Below are positions 47,011 through 54,943 of a stretch of 64,000 nt of DNA, in pieces; position 1 is the first letter of the stretch; each line of letters starts with the position of its first letter. The translations under genes and the position numbers were made by a program. The stretch is from Sediminicoccus sp. KRV36 (GTDB taxonomy: Bacteria; Pseudomonadota; Alphaproteobacteria; Acetobacterales; Acetobacteraceae). The stretch lies in assembly GCF_023243115.1 (NCBI RefSeq), contig NZ_CP085081.1, forward strand, positions 4,051,001-4,115,000, written 5' to 3'. The notes beneath the pieces were generated by a model that made no database searches, was not told the origin of the DNA, and was given only the letters and a program-made list of their open reading frames with translations.

Positions 47011-48060
47011 TTGGCCAAGCGTGGCAAGGGGGATGGCGGCATCACCGTCATCAAGCGGATCGAGGCGGGCGGGCATGGCCATCATGGCGGCGCCTGGAAG
47101 GTCGCCTATGCCGATTTCGTGACCGCGATGATGGCGTTCTTCCTGCTGATGTGGCTGCTCAACGCCACCACCGAGGAACAGCGCCGCGGCATCGCCGACT
47201 TCTTCAACCCTTCCAACGCTCTGGCCAGCGGCACCTCGGGCACCGGCATGCCCTTTGGCGGGATGACGCCGCACAGCGCGGGCAACATGGCCGCCGATAC
47301 CGGCGCCATCCGGATCGAGCGCGGCCCCCGCCCCACCGAGCAGGAGATGGAAGAGGACGACACCGACCGCCCGGCCGAGCCCGTGCGACGCGTCCAGGGG
47401 CCGCCAGGCGATGAGGATGCGCGCTCAGAGCGGGTGGATTCGGTCAGCGCGCCAGCCGGCAACCCGCCCTTGGCCCACCTGGAAAGCAGCGGCCCCGCCA
47501 GTGAGGCGCACCTCCCCCTCACGGGCGAGGCGTTGCGCCGCCGCGAAGCCGCGCGCACCGAGCAGGAGCGCTTCGAGGATATGGCCGATGCGCTGCGCCA
47601 GACCTTCCTGGCCGATCCAGCCCTCGCTGAGCTGGCGCGGCAGGTGCTGGTGGAAATCACGCCCGAAGGGCTTCGCGTGCAGCTCCTGGAGGCCGATGGC
47701 CAGCCCATGTTCGCGGCGGGCGGCGCGGCCCCGACCGAGCGCGCGCGCCAGATGATCCAGCGCGTCGCCCAGGCCGCCGCCCGCCTGCCCAATCCCATCC
47801 AGGTCACCGGCCATACCGACAGCACGCCCTTCCGGGGTGGCGGCGCGCGCAGCAACTGGGATCTCTCGGCCGAGCGCGCCAATGCCACCCGGCGCCTGCT
47901 GAGCGAGGCGGGTGTGGCGGAGGCCCGCATCCGCGGCGTCACCGGCATGGCTGACCGTGATCCGCTGCTGCCGCAACAACCCCAGGCCGCCGGCAACCGC
48001 CGCGTCGCCATCACCCTGCTGCGCCAGGCCGAGGCTTTCGGCACGGGAGGTGGCCGATGA
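47011..48060 (+). CDS. motB: Flagellar motor stator protein MotB
   Basis: 349 residues from TTG 47011 with GGAG upstream. One membrane segment near the N-terminus (WKVAYADFVTAMMAFFLLMWLL) contains Asp35, the proton-carrying residue. A plug-like segment, then a long Pro/Glu-rich linker (about 85-170), then an OmpA-type peptidoglycan-binding domain (VTGHTDSTPF, LSAERANATRRLLSEAGV, NRRVAITLL). The gene order motB-motA is the reverse of the enteric order. It overlaps motA by four bases. Confidence 0.95.
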   Translation: MAKRGKGDGGITVIKRIEAGGHGHHGGAWKVAYADFVTAMMAFFLLMWLLNATTEEQRRGIADFFNPSNALASGTSGTGMPFGGMTPHSAGNMAADTGAIRIERGPRPTEQEMEEDDTDRPAEPVRRVQGPPGDEDARSERVDSVSAPAGNPPLAHLESSGPASEAHLPLTGEALRRREAARTEQERFEDMADALRQTFLADPALAELARQVLVEITPEGLRVQLLEADGQPMFAAGGAAPTERARQMIQRVAQAAARLPNPIQVTGHTDSTPFRGGGARSNWDLSAERANATRRLLSEAGVAEARIRGVTGMADRDPLLPQQPQAAGNRRVAITLLRQAEAFGTGGGR

Positions 48061-48923
48061 CCCCCATCGCGGGCTTCGTCTTCCTGCTGGTCACCGTATT
48101 CGGCGGCTACACCATCGCCGGGGGCAAGTTCGGCATCATCATGAAGTCCCTGCCCTATGAGATGCTGATGATCGGCGGCGCCGCCATTGGCGCCTTCATC
48201 ATGGCCAACTCCATGCATGACGTGAAACACGTGCTGGGCGGCATCGGCAAGATCCTCAAGGGGCCACGCTTCAAGAAGGCCGACTACACCGACCTTCTCT
48301 CGTTGCTCTACTACTTCGTCCGGCTGGCCCAGACCAAGGGAGCGATGGCGCTGGAGCCGCACATCGAAAAGCCCGAGGAAAGCCCCGTCTTCAGCAAGTT
48401 TCCCAAGATCCAGAAGGATCACCACGCGACGGACCTGATCTGCGACTATCTGCGCATGGTCGGCATGAATGCCGATGATCCGCACCAGATCGAGGATACC
48501 ATGGCGCGCGAGCTCAAGAAGCTGAAGGAGGAGGAGTTGCACCCCTCCCACGCCATGCAGAATATCGCCGATGCGCTGCCCGCACTCGGCATCGTCGCCG
48601 CCGTGCTGGGCGTCATCAAGACCATGGCCTCGATTGACCAGCCGCCCGCCGTACTGGGCGGGATGATCGGCGGCGCGCTGGTCGGCACCTTCCTGGGCGT
48701 CCTGCTGGCCTATGGGCTGATGGGGCCGCTCGCCTCCCGCCTCAAGGGCGTGGTGGAGGAGGAGGCCGCCTATTACGAGGTGATCCGCGCCGTCATCGTG
48801 GCGCATCTGCACGGCAATGCGCCGCAGGTCTCGGTCGAGACGGGGCGCAAGGTCGCTCCCTCCTTCCTGATGCCGAGCTTCAGCGAGACCGAGACCGCCC
48901 TGCAGGAGCTTTCCATCGCCTGA
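48057..48923 (+). CDS. motA: Flagellar motor stator protein MotA
   Basis: 288 residues, four membrane segments: FVFLLVTVFGGYTIAGG, EMLMIGGAAIGAFIMAN, ADALPALGIVAAVLGVIKTM and IGGALVGTFLGVLLAYGLMGPLASRLKG. The Pro residues near the inner ends of TM3 and TM4 and the charged cytoplasmic loop (about 60-165) that contacts FliG are present. It is translated from the same message as motB (ATGA). No flagellar structural genes are in the window. Confidence 0.95.
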   Translation: MTPIAGFVFLLVTVFGGYTIAGGKFGIIMKSLPYEMLMIGGAAIGAFIMANSMHDVKHVLGGIGKILKGPRFKKADYTDLLSLLYYFVRLAQTKGAMALEPHIEKPEESPVFSKFPKIQKDHHATDLICDYLRMVGMNADDPHQIEDTMARELKKLKEEELHPSHAMQNIADALPALGIVAAVLGVIKTMASIDQPPAVLGGMIGGALVGTFLGVLLAYGLMGPLASRLKGVVEEEAAYYEVIRAVIVAHLHGNAPQVSVETGRKVAPSFLMPSFSETETALQELSIA

Positions 48924-48933
48924 GCCAGGCGCC

Positions 48934-49389
48934 ATGGTTCGCGCGATGGAACATCTGCCAGACCATATCCGCGCCCAGGCGCTCTCGCCCTTCCATGACT
49001 TGCTCGGCATCGAGATGCTGCACTGGGAGGAGGGCCTCGCCCGCCTCATCTGCGACCCCGGCCCGCAGCACGCCAACCGCTCGGGCATCGTGCATGGTGG
49101 CGTGATGCTGGCCCTGCTGGACCAGGTGAATGCCTTCGCCGGGCTCTATTGCCCCACAGCCGGCCGCAAGCGCCACGCCGTCACACTCGATCTCGACACG
49201 CGCTTCACCGGCCAGGGCAAGCTCGGCCACCGGCTGATCGCGGAGGGGCGGCTGGTCAGCGCCGGCCGCAACATCTTCTTCGCCCGTGGCGAGGTGAAGG
49301 ACGAGGCGGGGAACCTCGTGGCCTTCGGCGCGTCCACGCATCGCTACCGGGCGGGCAGCCACACGCTGGAAGGCGTGCCGGCGGCGTGA
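48934..49389 (+). CDS. PaaI family thioesterase
   Basis: 151 residues. GIVHGGVMLALLDQVNAFAG carries the HGG motif; AVTLDLDTRFTGQGKLGHRLIAEGRLVSAGRNIFFARGEV gives the second half of the hot-dog fold. It starts 10 bases past motA and may be read from the same transcript, but nothing links its chemistry to motility. It is a distant relative of the thioesterase at 28496. ATG 48946 is an alternative start. Confidence 0.88.
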   Translation: MVRAMEHLPDHIRAQALSPFHDLLGIEMLHWEEGLARLICDPGPQHANRSGIVHGGVMLALLDQVNAFAGLYCPTAGRKRHAVTLDLDTRFTGQGKLGHRLIAEGRLVSAGRNIFFARGEVKDEAGNLVAFGASTHRYRAGSHTLEGVPAA

Positions 49390-49398
49390 GGCGCTGAC

Positions 49399-49854
49399 CT
49401 ACAGCCTCCTCTCCAGGAAGCGGCTGATCGGCGAGGCCTGATAGCCAGCGAAGGGGAGGCATTCCTGATAGCCGGCGCGGCGATACAGCGCCTCGCCCTC
49501 CAGGTTGCGGATGCCGACCTCCAGGCGCAGGAGCGCGATCCCGCGCCCGCGGGCCAGCGCCTCGGCGCCGCGCAGCAGGGCAAGTCCGACGCCCTTTTTC
49601 CGATGCGCCGGCTCCACCACCATGCGCTTCAACTCGGCCACGTCATCCGGCCCCTCGAAGACGGCGCAGCAGCCGACCGCGACGCCCGCCTGCCGCGCGA
49701 CGAGAAGATGGATGCCCGGCGCGTCCAGCGTCGCGGGGTTCAGGCCGCGGCGGGGCTCGCCCGGGTAGAGCGCCGCCGCGATCTCGTCCGAGAGGCGCAG
49801 CAGCGCGGCCACTTCCGGCTGGCGCGGGATTTCCACAACAACCGTGACGCTCAA
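49399..49854 (-). CDS. GNAT family N-acetyltransferase
   Basis: 151 residues. The acetyl-CoA binding motif A is ELKRMVVEPAHRKKGVGLALLRGAEALA (R-x2-G-x-G/A type: RKKGVG). Motif B is LEVGIRNLEGEALYRRAGY, followed by ECLPFAGY. Close in pattern to small GNATs of the YafP/Aac type; the acceptor is unknown. Its ATG overlaps the kinase stop (ATGA), so it is the last gene of the LpoA-kinase-GNAT transcript. It is convergent with the thioesterase. Confidence 0.9.
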   Translation of the reverse strand: MSVTVVVEIPRQPEVAALLRLSDEIAAALYPGEPRRGLNPATLDAPGIHLLVARQAGVAVGCCAVFEGPDDVAELKRMVVEPAHRKKGVGLALLRGAEALARGRGIALLRLEVGIRNLEGEALYRRAGYQECLPFAGYQASPISRFLERRL

Positions 49855-51161
49855 TTCGCCGGCACCCAGACCCGAAAGGCCGAGCCCCCGCCGAGCTCAC
49901 TCTCAATCGCCAACTGCCCGCGATGCCGCGTCAGGATGTGCTTGACGATGGCCAGCCCGAGCCCGGTATTCCCCGCCCCCCGGCCACGGCCCTTGTCCAC
50001 CCGGTAGAAGCGTTCCGTCAGGCGGGGGATGTGTTCCTTCGCGATCCCCGGCCCGTCATCGCGCACGCTGAACGCCACGCCCTCCCGCGTGCCCAGCCGC
50101 GCCGCCTCGGCCGAGAGGCGCACCTCGGCCTGGGCATGGCGCAGCGCATTGTCCAGCAGGTTGCGCGCCACCTGGCCGAGCTGATCGGCATCGGCCGGGC
50201 TGGCGGTGAGGGGGCCCTCGGGCAGGGCCAGCACCAGGCGGATGCCGCGCGCGGCGTAAAGGGGTTCCATCGCCGCGGCTTCGGCGCGCAGCAGGCCCAG
50301 CAGCTCCGCCTCGCCCTCCGGCGGCTGATGCTCGCTGACCTCGACGCGGGAGAGGCCGAGCAGATCGTCAATCAGCCGGCGCATGCGCTCGGCCTGTTCG
50401 GCCATGATGCCGAGGAAGCGCTCCTGCGCGGCCGGATCATCGCGTGCCGGGCCGCGCAGGGTTTCGATGAAGCCCATCACGCTGGCCAGCGGCGTGCGCA
50501 ATTCATGGCTGGCATTGGTGACGAAATCCACCCGCATGCGCTCCACCGCGCGCGCCGCCGTGCGGTCGGTCAGCATGATGACCAGGCAGCCGCCATCGGC
50601 CAGGGGCGGCTGCATGAGCAGCACCTGGCCCGAAAGCTCCCGCGTGACGGCGCCGGGCAGCACCAGCTCCACAGCCTGGGGCGTGTTCTCGGCCAGGCTG
50701 CGATCCATCGCCGCGGCCATCACGGGGTGGCGCAGCAGCGCGCCGAGATCCCCGCGCACCAGCCCCTCGGCCAGGCCAAACAGCCGCCGCGCGGCACGGT
50801 TGGCGCGCAGCGGGGCGCGATCCGCCGCGAGCACGATCAGCGGATCGGGCAGCGCTTCGACAATCGCCTCATCGGCGGCGCGCAGCTGCACCACCAGCGC
50901 CGCGCGGGTCTGCAGCGAGCGGGTGAGGCGGGCCAAACCCTCCTCGATTTCGCCGATGGCCGGCAGGCGCGGCGCCGGCAAGGGCGCGCTGAAGGGGCCC
51001 TGCTCCTCGGCGGCGCGGCGCAGCGCCGCATTCAGCCGCGCGACACCCGCCAGCCAATACCAGGCGAGCGTGAAGCCCGCCGCGAGGCAAAGCGCGAGGG
51101 CGCCCATCCCGACCAGCGGCGCCACTTCGCCCAGCGCGACCAGCGTGCCCAGCACGCCCAC
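49851..51161 (-). CDS. PhoR-like sensor histidine kinase
   Basis: At least 436 residues. PAS-like domain from about 90 (DEAIVEALPDPLIVLAADRAPLRANRAARRLFG), the phospho-acceptor His in NASHELRTPLASVMGF, N box LLDNALRHA, and G boxes DDGPGIAK and GNTGLGLAIVKHIL. The overall plan fits PhoR. GTG 51161 would start within the first membrane segment. The frame is open to 51212, where CTG follows GGAGG by nine bases and overlaps the previous stop. That would add LTPIRLAGTTALIAGVP and give two full membrane segments, so the true start is probably there. No response regulator is adjacent. Confidence 0.88.
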   Translation of the reverse strand: MGVLGTLVALGEVAPLVGMGALALCLAAGFTLAWYWLAGVARLNAALRRAAEEQGPFSAPLPAPRLPAIGEIEEGLARLTRSLQTRAALVVQLRAADEAIVEALPDPLIVLAADRAPLRANRAARRLFGLAEGLVRGDLGALLRHPVMAAAMDRSLAENTPQAVELVLPGAVTRELSGQVLLMQPPLADGGCLVIMLTDRTAARAVERMRVDFVTNASHELRTPLASVMGFIETLRGPARDDPAAQERFLGIMAEQAERMRRLIDDLLGLSRVEVSEHQPPEGEAELLGLLRAEAAAMEPLYAARGIRLVLALPEGPLTASPADADQLGQVARNLLDNALRHAQAEVRLSAEAARLGTREGVAFSVRDDGPGIAKEHIPRLTERFYRVDKGRGRGAGNTGLGLAIVKHILTRHRGQLAIESELGGGSAFRVWVPAN

Positions 51162-51208
51162 CGGGACGCCGGCGATGAGGGCAGTGGTCCCGGCCAGGCG
51201 GATGGGCG

Positions 51209-52384
51209 TCAGCTGCCGGGGCCTCCGGGCAGCGGGGCCGGCTGCACCAGCTCCGCCTCGCCCCCCTGCCGGATGGCGAAGACGGCGAGGCCACGGGTGA
51301 TTCCGCCAGCCTCCAGCAGCCGCACCGGGCCATCGGCGCCCATGAAGGCGGCCCCGACCGGCGGCGCGCCCTCCCGCGCGGAGCGGGCGGCCAGCGCCAC
51401 GGCGTCATAGGCGGCACCGGCAAGGCGCGGCGCGCGCTCGTTGAAGGCGGCGTCATATTGCGCATCGAAGCGCGCGCGGCCCACCGGATCGGGGCCGGGG
51501 AACCAGGCTCCGATCAGCGCGGGCTCATTGCCCAGGCTGCCATCCGTGACCCAGAGATTGGTGCCGAGCAGGCGCGGCGCTCCGGCCGGGAAGGCGGCGG
51601 CGATGGCATTGCCGGCCGCGCGCGCACCCGGGCCGCCATAGCCGATCAGCACCGCCTCGGGCGGGCTGGCCACAAGCTGCTGCGCCGTGGCGGCCATGTC
51701 ACCGCGATTGGAGGAGAGCAGGATGAGCGGCGGCGGCGCGCCCAGGTTTTGCGCGGCGGCCCGCAGCGCCACGGCCAGGCGCTGGCCGAAGGCGTCGTCG
51801 GGCGCCATCAGCGCGAAGCGACGAAGCCCGCCCTCCGCGGCTGCGGCGATGATGCGGCGCACCTGCTGCGAGGGGGTGACGCCGAGCACCCAGACGCCCG
51901 TGCCGGCCTGCGTCTCATCCGAGGTGAAGGCAAAGACCGGCGCCCGGCCACGCGCCTCGCCCACGGCCTGGGCGGTTTCGGCCAGGGTCAGCGGCCCGGC
52001 CAGCGCCACGGCGCCATCCGCCAGCGCCGCCTGGGCCGCGCGGGCCGCGCCGGCGGGCGTGCCGCGTGTGTCGCGCGGCAGCATCTCGACACGGCGGTCG
52101 CCCTGGTCGAACAGCGCGAGCTGCGCGGCGTTCAGCATGGCCTGCCCCAGTGGAGCATTCCCCCCGGTCAGCGGCAGCAGGAGGCCGACGCGCAGCATGG
52201 GCCCCTCGGGCCGCGGTGTGCCGGCCGTCCAGGGCTGGATCCCTGCTTGCGGGCGGCGGAAATCCGGCCCTGGGGGTTGCGGGGCGCAGCCGATGAGAAC
52301 AAGACACCCCACAAGCACCAGAGACCCAAGGTGCTTCAGACGCCGGGAGGCCAGGGCGACCCCCCATGGAATTTGACGACGCAT
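51209..52384 (-). CDS. Penicillin-binding protein activator (LpoA-like, Leu/Ile/Val-binding fold)
   Basis: About 391 residues from ATG 52384. A lipoprotein signal (LGSLVLVGCLVLIGC) is followed by a periplasmic-binding-protein type I domain: LRVGLLLPLTGGNAPLGQAMLNAAQLALFD, VALAGPLTLAETAQAVGEA, VFAFTSDETQAG, FALMAPDDAFGQRLAVALR, LGTNLWVTDG. This is the receptor-like protein encoded divergently from rsmI in many proteobacteria (LpoA in E. coli, an outer-membrane activator of PBP1A). Its 5' end overlaps the rsmI 5' end by 19 bases on the opposite strand. GGAGG lies 12 bases upstream. Confidence 0.9.
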   Translation of the reverse strand: MRRQIPWGVALASRRLKHLGSLVLVGCLVLIGCAPQPPGPDFRRPQAGIQPWTAGTPRPEGPMLRVGLLLPLTGGNAPLGQAMLNAAQLALFDQGDRRVEMLPRDTRGTPAGAARAAQAALADGAVALAGPLTLAETAQAVGEARGRAPVFAFTSDETQAGTGVWVLGVTPSQQVRRIIAAAAEGGLRRFALMAPDDAFGQRLAVALRAAAQNLGAPPPLILLSSNRGDMAATAQQLVASPPEAVLIGYGGPGARAAGNAIAAAFPAGAPRLLGTNLWVTDGSLGNEPALIGAWFPGPDPVGRARFDAQYDAAFNERAPRLAGAAYDAVALAARSAREGAPPVGAAFMGADGPVRLLEAGGITRGLAVFAIRQGGEAELVQPAPLPGGPGS

Positions 52385-53259
52385 CCCCAACACCTTCCTC
52401 CCCCCCGCCGGGCCTGACCCCGGGTTTGACACTCGTGGCCACGCCCATCGGCAACCTGGCGGATTTCTCGCCCCGCGCGCAGAAGGCCCTGGCCGAAGCC
52501 CGCGCCGTTCTGTGCGAGGATACGAGAGTAACCTCCAAACTGCTCGCGCGGCATAGCATTTCCACGACGCTGCTGGCTTTGCACGACCACAATGAGGAAA
52601 GCGAGGCCCCGCGTTTGGTTGCACGGCTTCTTGCGGGCGAAAACCTGGCCCTGGTCAGTGACGCGGGCACGCCGCTGGTGTCGGACCCCGGCTTCCGGCT
52701 GGTGCGGGCGGCGATCGCGGCGGGGGTGCATGTGACGGCGATCCCCGGCCCCAATGCGGCGGTGATGGCCCTCACCCTCTCCGGCCTGCCGCCGCATCCC
52801 TTTCTGTTCCACGGCTTCCTGCCGCCGAAAGCCGCCGCGCGCGCGGCGGAGATTTCGCGGATCGCCGGGATGGAGGCGGCCGGCCTCGCCACCACGTTGA
52901 TCTTCTACGAAGCCCCGCACCGCGTGGCCGAGGCGCTGGCCGCCCTGGCCGAGGGGCTGGGCGCCGATCGTCCCGCCTGTGTCGCGCGCGAACTCACCAA
53001 GCGCTTCGAGGAGGTGCGGCGCGGCTCGCTCGCCGAACTCGCCGCGCATTATGCGGCGCATGAGGCCCGCGGCGAGGTGGTGCTCTGCGTGGGGCCGGCC
53101 CCGCCACCCGCCGAACCCACGGGCGATGCGCTGGATGCGGCGCTGAAATCCGCCATGGCGCGGATGACGCTGCGCGATGCGGCGGCCAGCGTGGCCGAGG
53201 CGACGGGCCTGCCGCGCAAGCGGGTCTATGCGCGAGCGCTCGAATTGGCCGGGGCCTGA
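52366..53259 (+). CDS. rsmI: 16S rRNA (cytidine(1402)-2'-O)-methyltransferase
   Basis: 297 residues of the tetrapyrrole-methylase fold. LTLVATPIGNLADFSPRAQKALAEA, CEDTRVTSKLLARH, LVSDAGTPLVSDPGFRLVRAA and AIPGPNAAVMALTLSGLP are the RsmI signatures. The first 21 residues are Pro/Ser-rich and not conserved; TTG at 52426 is an alternative start. It is divergent from the LpoA-like gene with overlapping starts. The C-terminal part ends in a helix-turn-helix-like DAAASVAEATGLPRKRVYARAL. yraN, often next in line, is absent. Confidence 0.95.
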   Translation: MEFDDASPTPSSPPPGLTPGLTLVATPIGNLADFSPRAQKALAEARAVLCEDTRVTSKLLARHSISTTLLALHDHNEESEAPRLVARLLAGENLALVSDAGTPLVSDPGFRLVRAAIAAGVHVTAIPGPNAAVMALTLSGLPPHPFLFHGFLPPKAAARAAEISRIAGMEAAGLATTLIFYEAPHRVAEALAALAEGLGADRPACVARELTKRFEEVRRGSLAELAAHYAAHEARGEVVLCVGPAPPPAEPTGDALDAALKSAMARMTLRDAAASVAEATGLPRKRVYARALELAGA

Positions 53260-53274
53260 AGGCTGGCGCCCAGA

Positions 53275-53342
53275 GTTGTTGCGGGTCCCGGGTTCTTGAA
53301 GGGTCGTGAGTTCCTGCGGGGTCGCTGAATTCTTGCGAGGTG
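53275..53342. repeat. Four imperfect 17-19-base direct repeats
   Basis: Copies begin at about 53275, 53292, 53310 and 53329 with the pattern GTTCTTGCGGGGTC. Copy variants are GTTGTTGCGGGTC, GTTCTTGAAGGGTC, GTTCCTGCGGGGTC and ATTCTTGCGAGGTG. They fill the gap between rsmI and the next gene and stop about 50 bases before its ATG. Confidence 0.65.
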
Positions 53343-53390
53343 GGGCATTCGGAGGATAATGCGGCGCGCGCCCCGCGCAGGGAGGTTTGC

Positions 53391-54122
53391 ATGTCCTCAC
53401 GCCGCCAATTGCTGCTCACTCCCTTCGCCGCCAGCGCCCTGGCCGGCAGCGCCCATGCCGAGGAGCGCAGCGCGCTCACCGGCACCTGGACGGTCACCGT
53501 GACCGGGGAGGAGCGCTTCCGCACCTGGATCGTGCAAGGCATCCAGGGGCAGGATCTGCAGAGCACCTATGGCTGGCACGATGGCCGCCAAGCCCCGGTG
53601 CGGGCGAGCCTGCAAGGACGGCCCGGCCAGCGCGCGCTCTTCATGATCACGCCCGCGAATTCGGAGATCGAGGCGCGGGAAGTGGCTCCTGGCCGATTCG
53701 AGGGAAGCTTCAAGACTGCGCGCGGGCGGAGCGCCACCATCAGCCTGGTGCGGGAGAGCGAGAGCACCACCCCGCCCGCCCAGCTTCCCACGGCCAGAAC
53801 CGGGCGCTTTATCGTCTATATCGGTGCCCCGGATTGTCCGGCCTGCCGCCTCTTTGAAACACCTCTCTACATGGGCCATTACGAGCGCTCGCCGGAGGGG
53901 CGCGCCATCCCACTGCGCCGGATCACCGCCTATTCCTACCGGAACAACAAACAGGCTGATTGGCCGGCCGATCTCGCCTGGATGCCGGACCGCATCCGGC
54001 AGAACGGCACGCCGCTTTTCCTGGCGGTGAGCGGACGCAGCATCGTTCATTCCTGCTCCGGCCTGACCCGTTGGGAGGCGGATATGCTGCCGCTGGTGCG
54101 CCGTTGGGCCGGCATGGCCTGA
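53391..54122 (+). CDS. Exported protein with thioredoxin-like CxxC domain
   Basis: 243 residues from ATG 53391 with GGGAGGT upstream. The signal peptide SSRRQLLLTPFAASALAGSAHA (twin Arg) ends near residue 23. An N-terminal beta domain (ALTGTWTVTVTGEERF ... RFEGSFKTARGRSATISLVRE) is followed from about residue 130 by a thioredoxin-like part with DCPACRLFE as the redox site. Then comes NGTPLFLAVSGRSIVH, which could hold the cis-Pro. The combination of an unknown beta domain with a C-terminal CxxC domain was not recognised as a named family. Probably periplasmic thiol chemistry. Confidence 0.78.
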   Translation: MSSRRQLLLTPFAASALAGSAHAEERSALTGTWTVTVTGEERFRTWIVQGIQGQDLQSTYGWHDGRQAPVRASLQGRPGQRALFMITPANSEIEAREVAPGRFEGSFKTARGRSATISLVRESESTTPPAQLPTARTGRFIVYIGAPDCPACRLFETPLYMGHYERSPEGRAIPLRRITAYSYRNNKQADWPADLAWMPDRIRQNGTPLFLAVSGRSIVHSCSGLTRWEADMLPLVRRWAGMA

Positions 54123-54172
54123 CGCTGAGGGATTTGCGCCAGGTTTTCGCCACCCGGCGCGAAATCCATGCC

Positions 54173-54901
54173 TCACCGATCCGGCATGGCGCCGTTGCTC
54201 CGCTGATACCCCGCCGGCAACTCCGCCACCACGCGCCGCCCCACCGCCACGGCCCCCGCCGGGATCGCGGCGAAAAGGTCCTTCTCGGCCTCGATCAGCG
54301 TGACACCGCCCAGGCGCCGCAAGCTGTTCCGGCCGATCCGGTCCCACAGCGCAGCCCCGCGCAGGGCGAAGCGCCAGGGCAAGGGCGGCACGAACAGGGC
54401 GGCATCGCGCCGCGTCACCCGGAAGAATTGCCGCTGGATCTGGCTTTCCACCTGGCCGCGTGAATAGGGCCGCCCCTGGCCGAAGGGCGTGTGGTCGAAG
54501 AGGGACCAGCTGCCCAGCCGATTCGGCACCACGACCAGCAGCCGCCCATCATCGCGCAGCACGCGCCAGCACTCCCGCAGCAGGGCATGGGCACTTTCGC
54601 TCGCTTCCAGCGCATGGACCAGCAGGATGCGATCCATGCAGCAATCGGCCAGCGGCAGATGCCGCTCCTGCACCCAGGCCGCGCCCCCCATGGGGCCCAG
54701 CCCTTCGGGCGTCATCGCGATGCGCCGCCCCGGCTTTTCCGGCCACAGGCCCAGATATGGCGCGGCCCAGCCGAGGCCCAGCACATCCAGCCCCTGCAAC
54801 TCGGGCCAGAGGGTGGCCACCCGCGCGCCGATCAGCCGCGCCGCCACCCCGCCCAGGGGTGCGCGATAGAATTCCGGCAGCCCGTGGACCTCTCCGCTCA
54901 T
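54173..54901 (-). CDS. Class I SAM-dependent methyltransferase
   Basis: 242 residues from ATG 54901. VATLWPELQGLDVLGLGWAAPYLGLWPE stands in place of the usual GxGxG motif I, which is degenerate. HLPLADCCMDRILLVHALEASESAHALLRECWRVLRDDGRLLVVVPNRLGSWSL is the clear methyltransferase type 11 part. This protein is found next to and divergent from gloB in many alphaproteobacteria. The substrate is unknown. A TATATC 14 bases before the ATG may be a -10 element, giving an almost leaderless message. Confidence 0.87.
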   Translation of the reverse strand: MSGEVHGLPEFYRAPLGGVAARLIGARVATLWPELQGLDVLGLGWAAPYLGLWPEKPGRRIAMTPEGLGPMGGAAWVQERHLPLADCCMDRILLVHALEASESAHALLRECWRVLRDDGRLLVVVPNRLGSWSLFDHTPFGQGRPYSRGQVESQIQRQFFRVTRRDAALFVPPLPWRFALRGAALWDRIGRNSLRRLGGVTLIEAEKDLFAAIPAGAVAVGRRVVAELPAGYQRSNGAMPDR

Positions 54902-54943
54902 GCGGGGGATATAGGGCGGGACATCGCGCCAAGGGAGTGCCCC

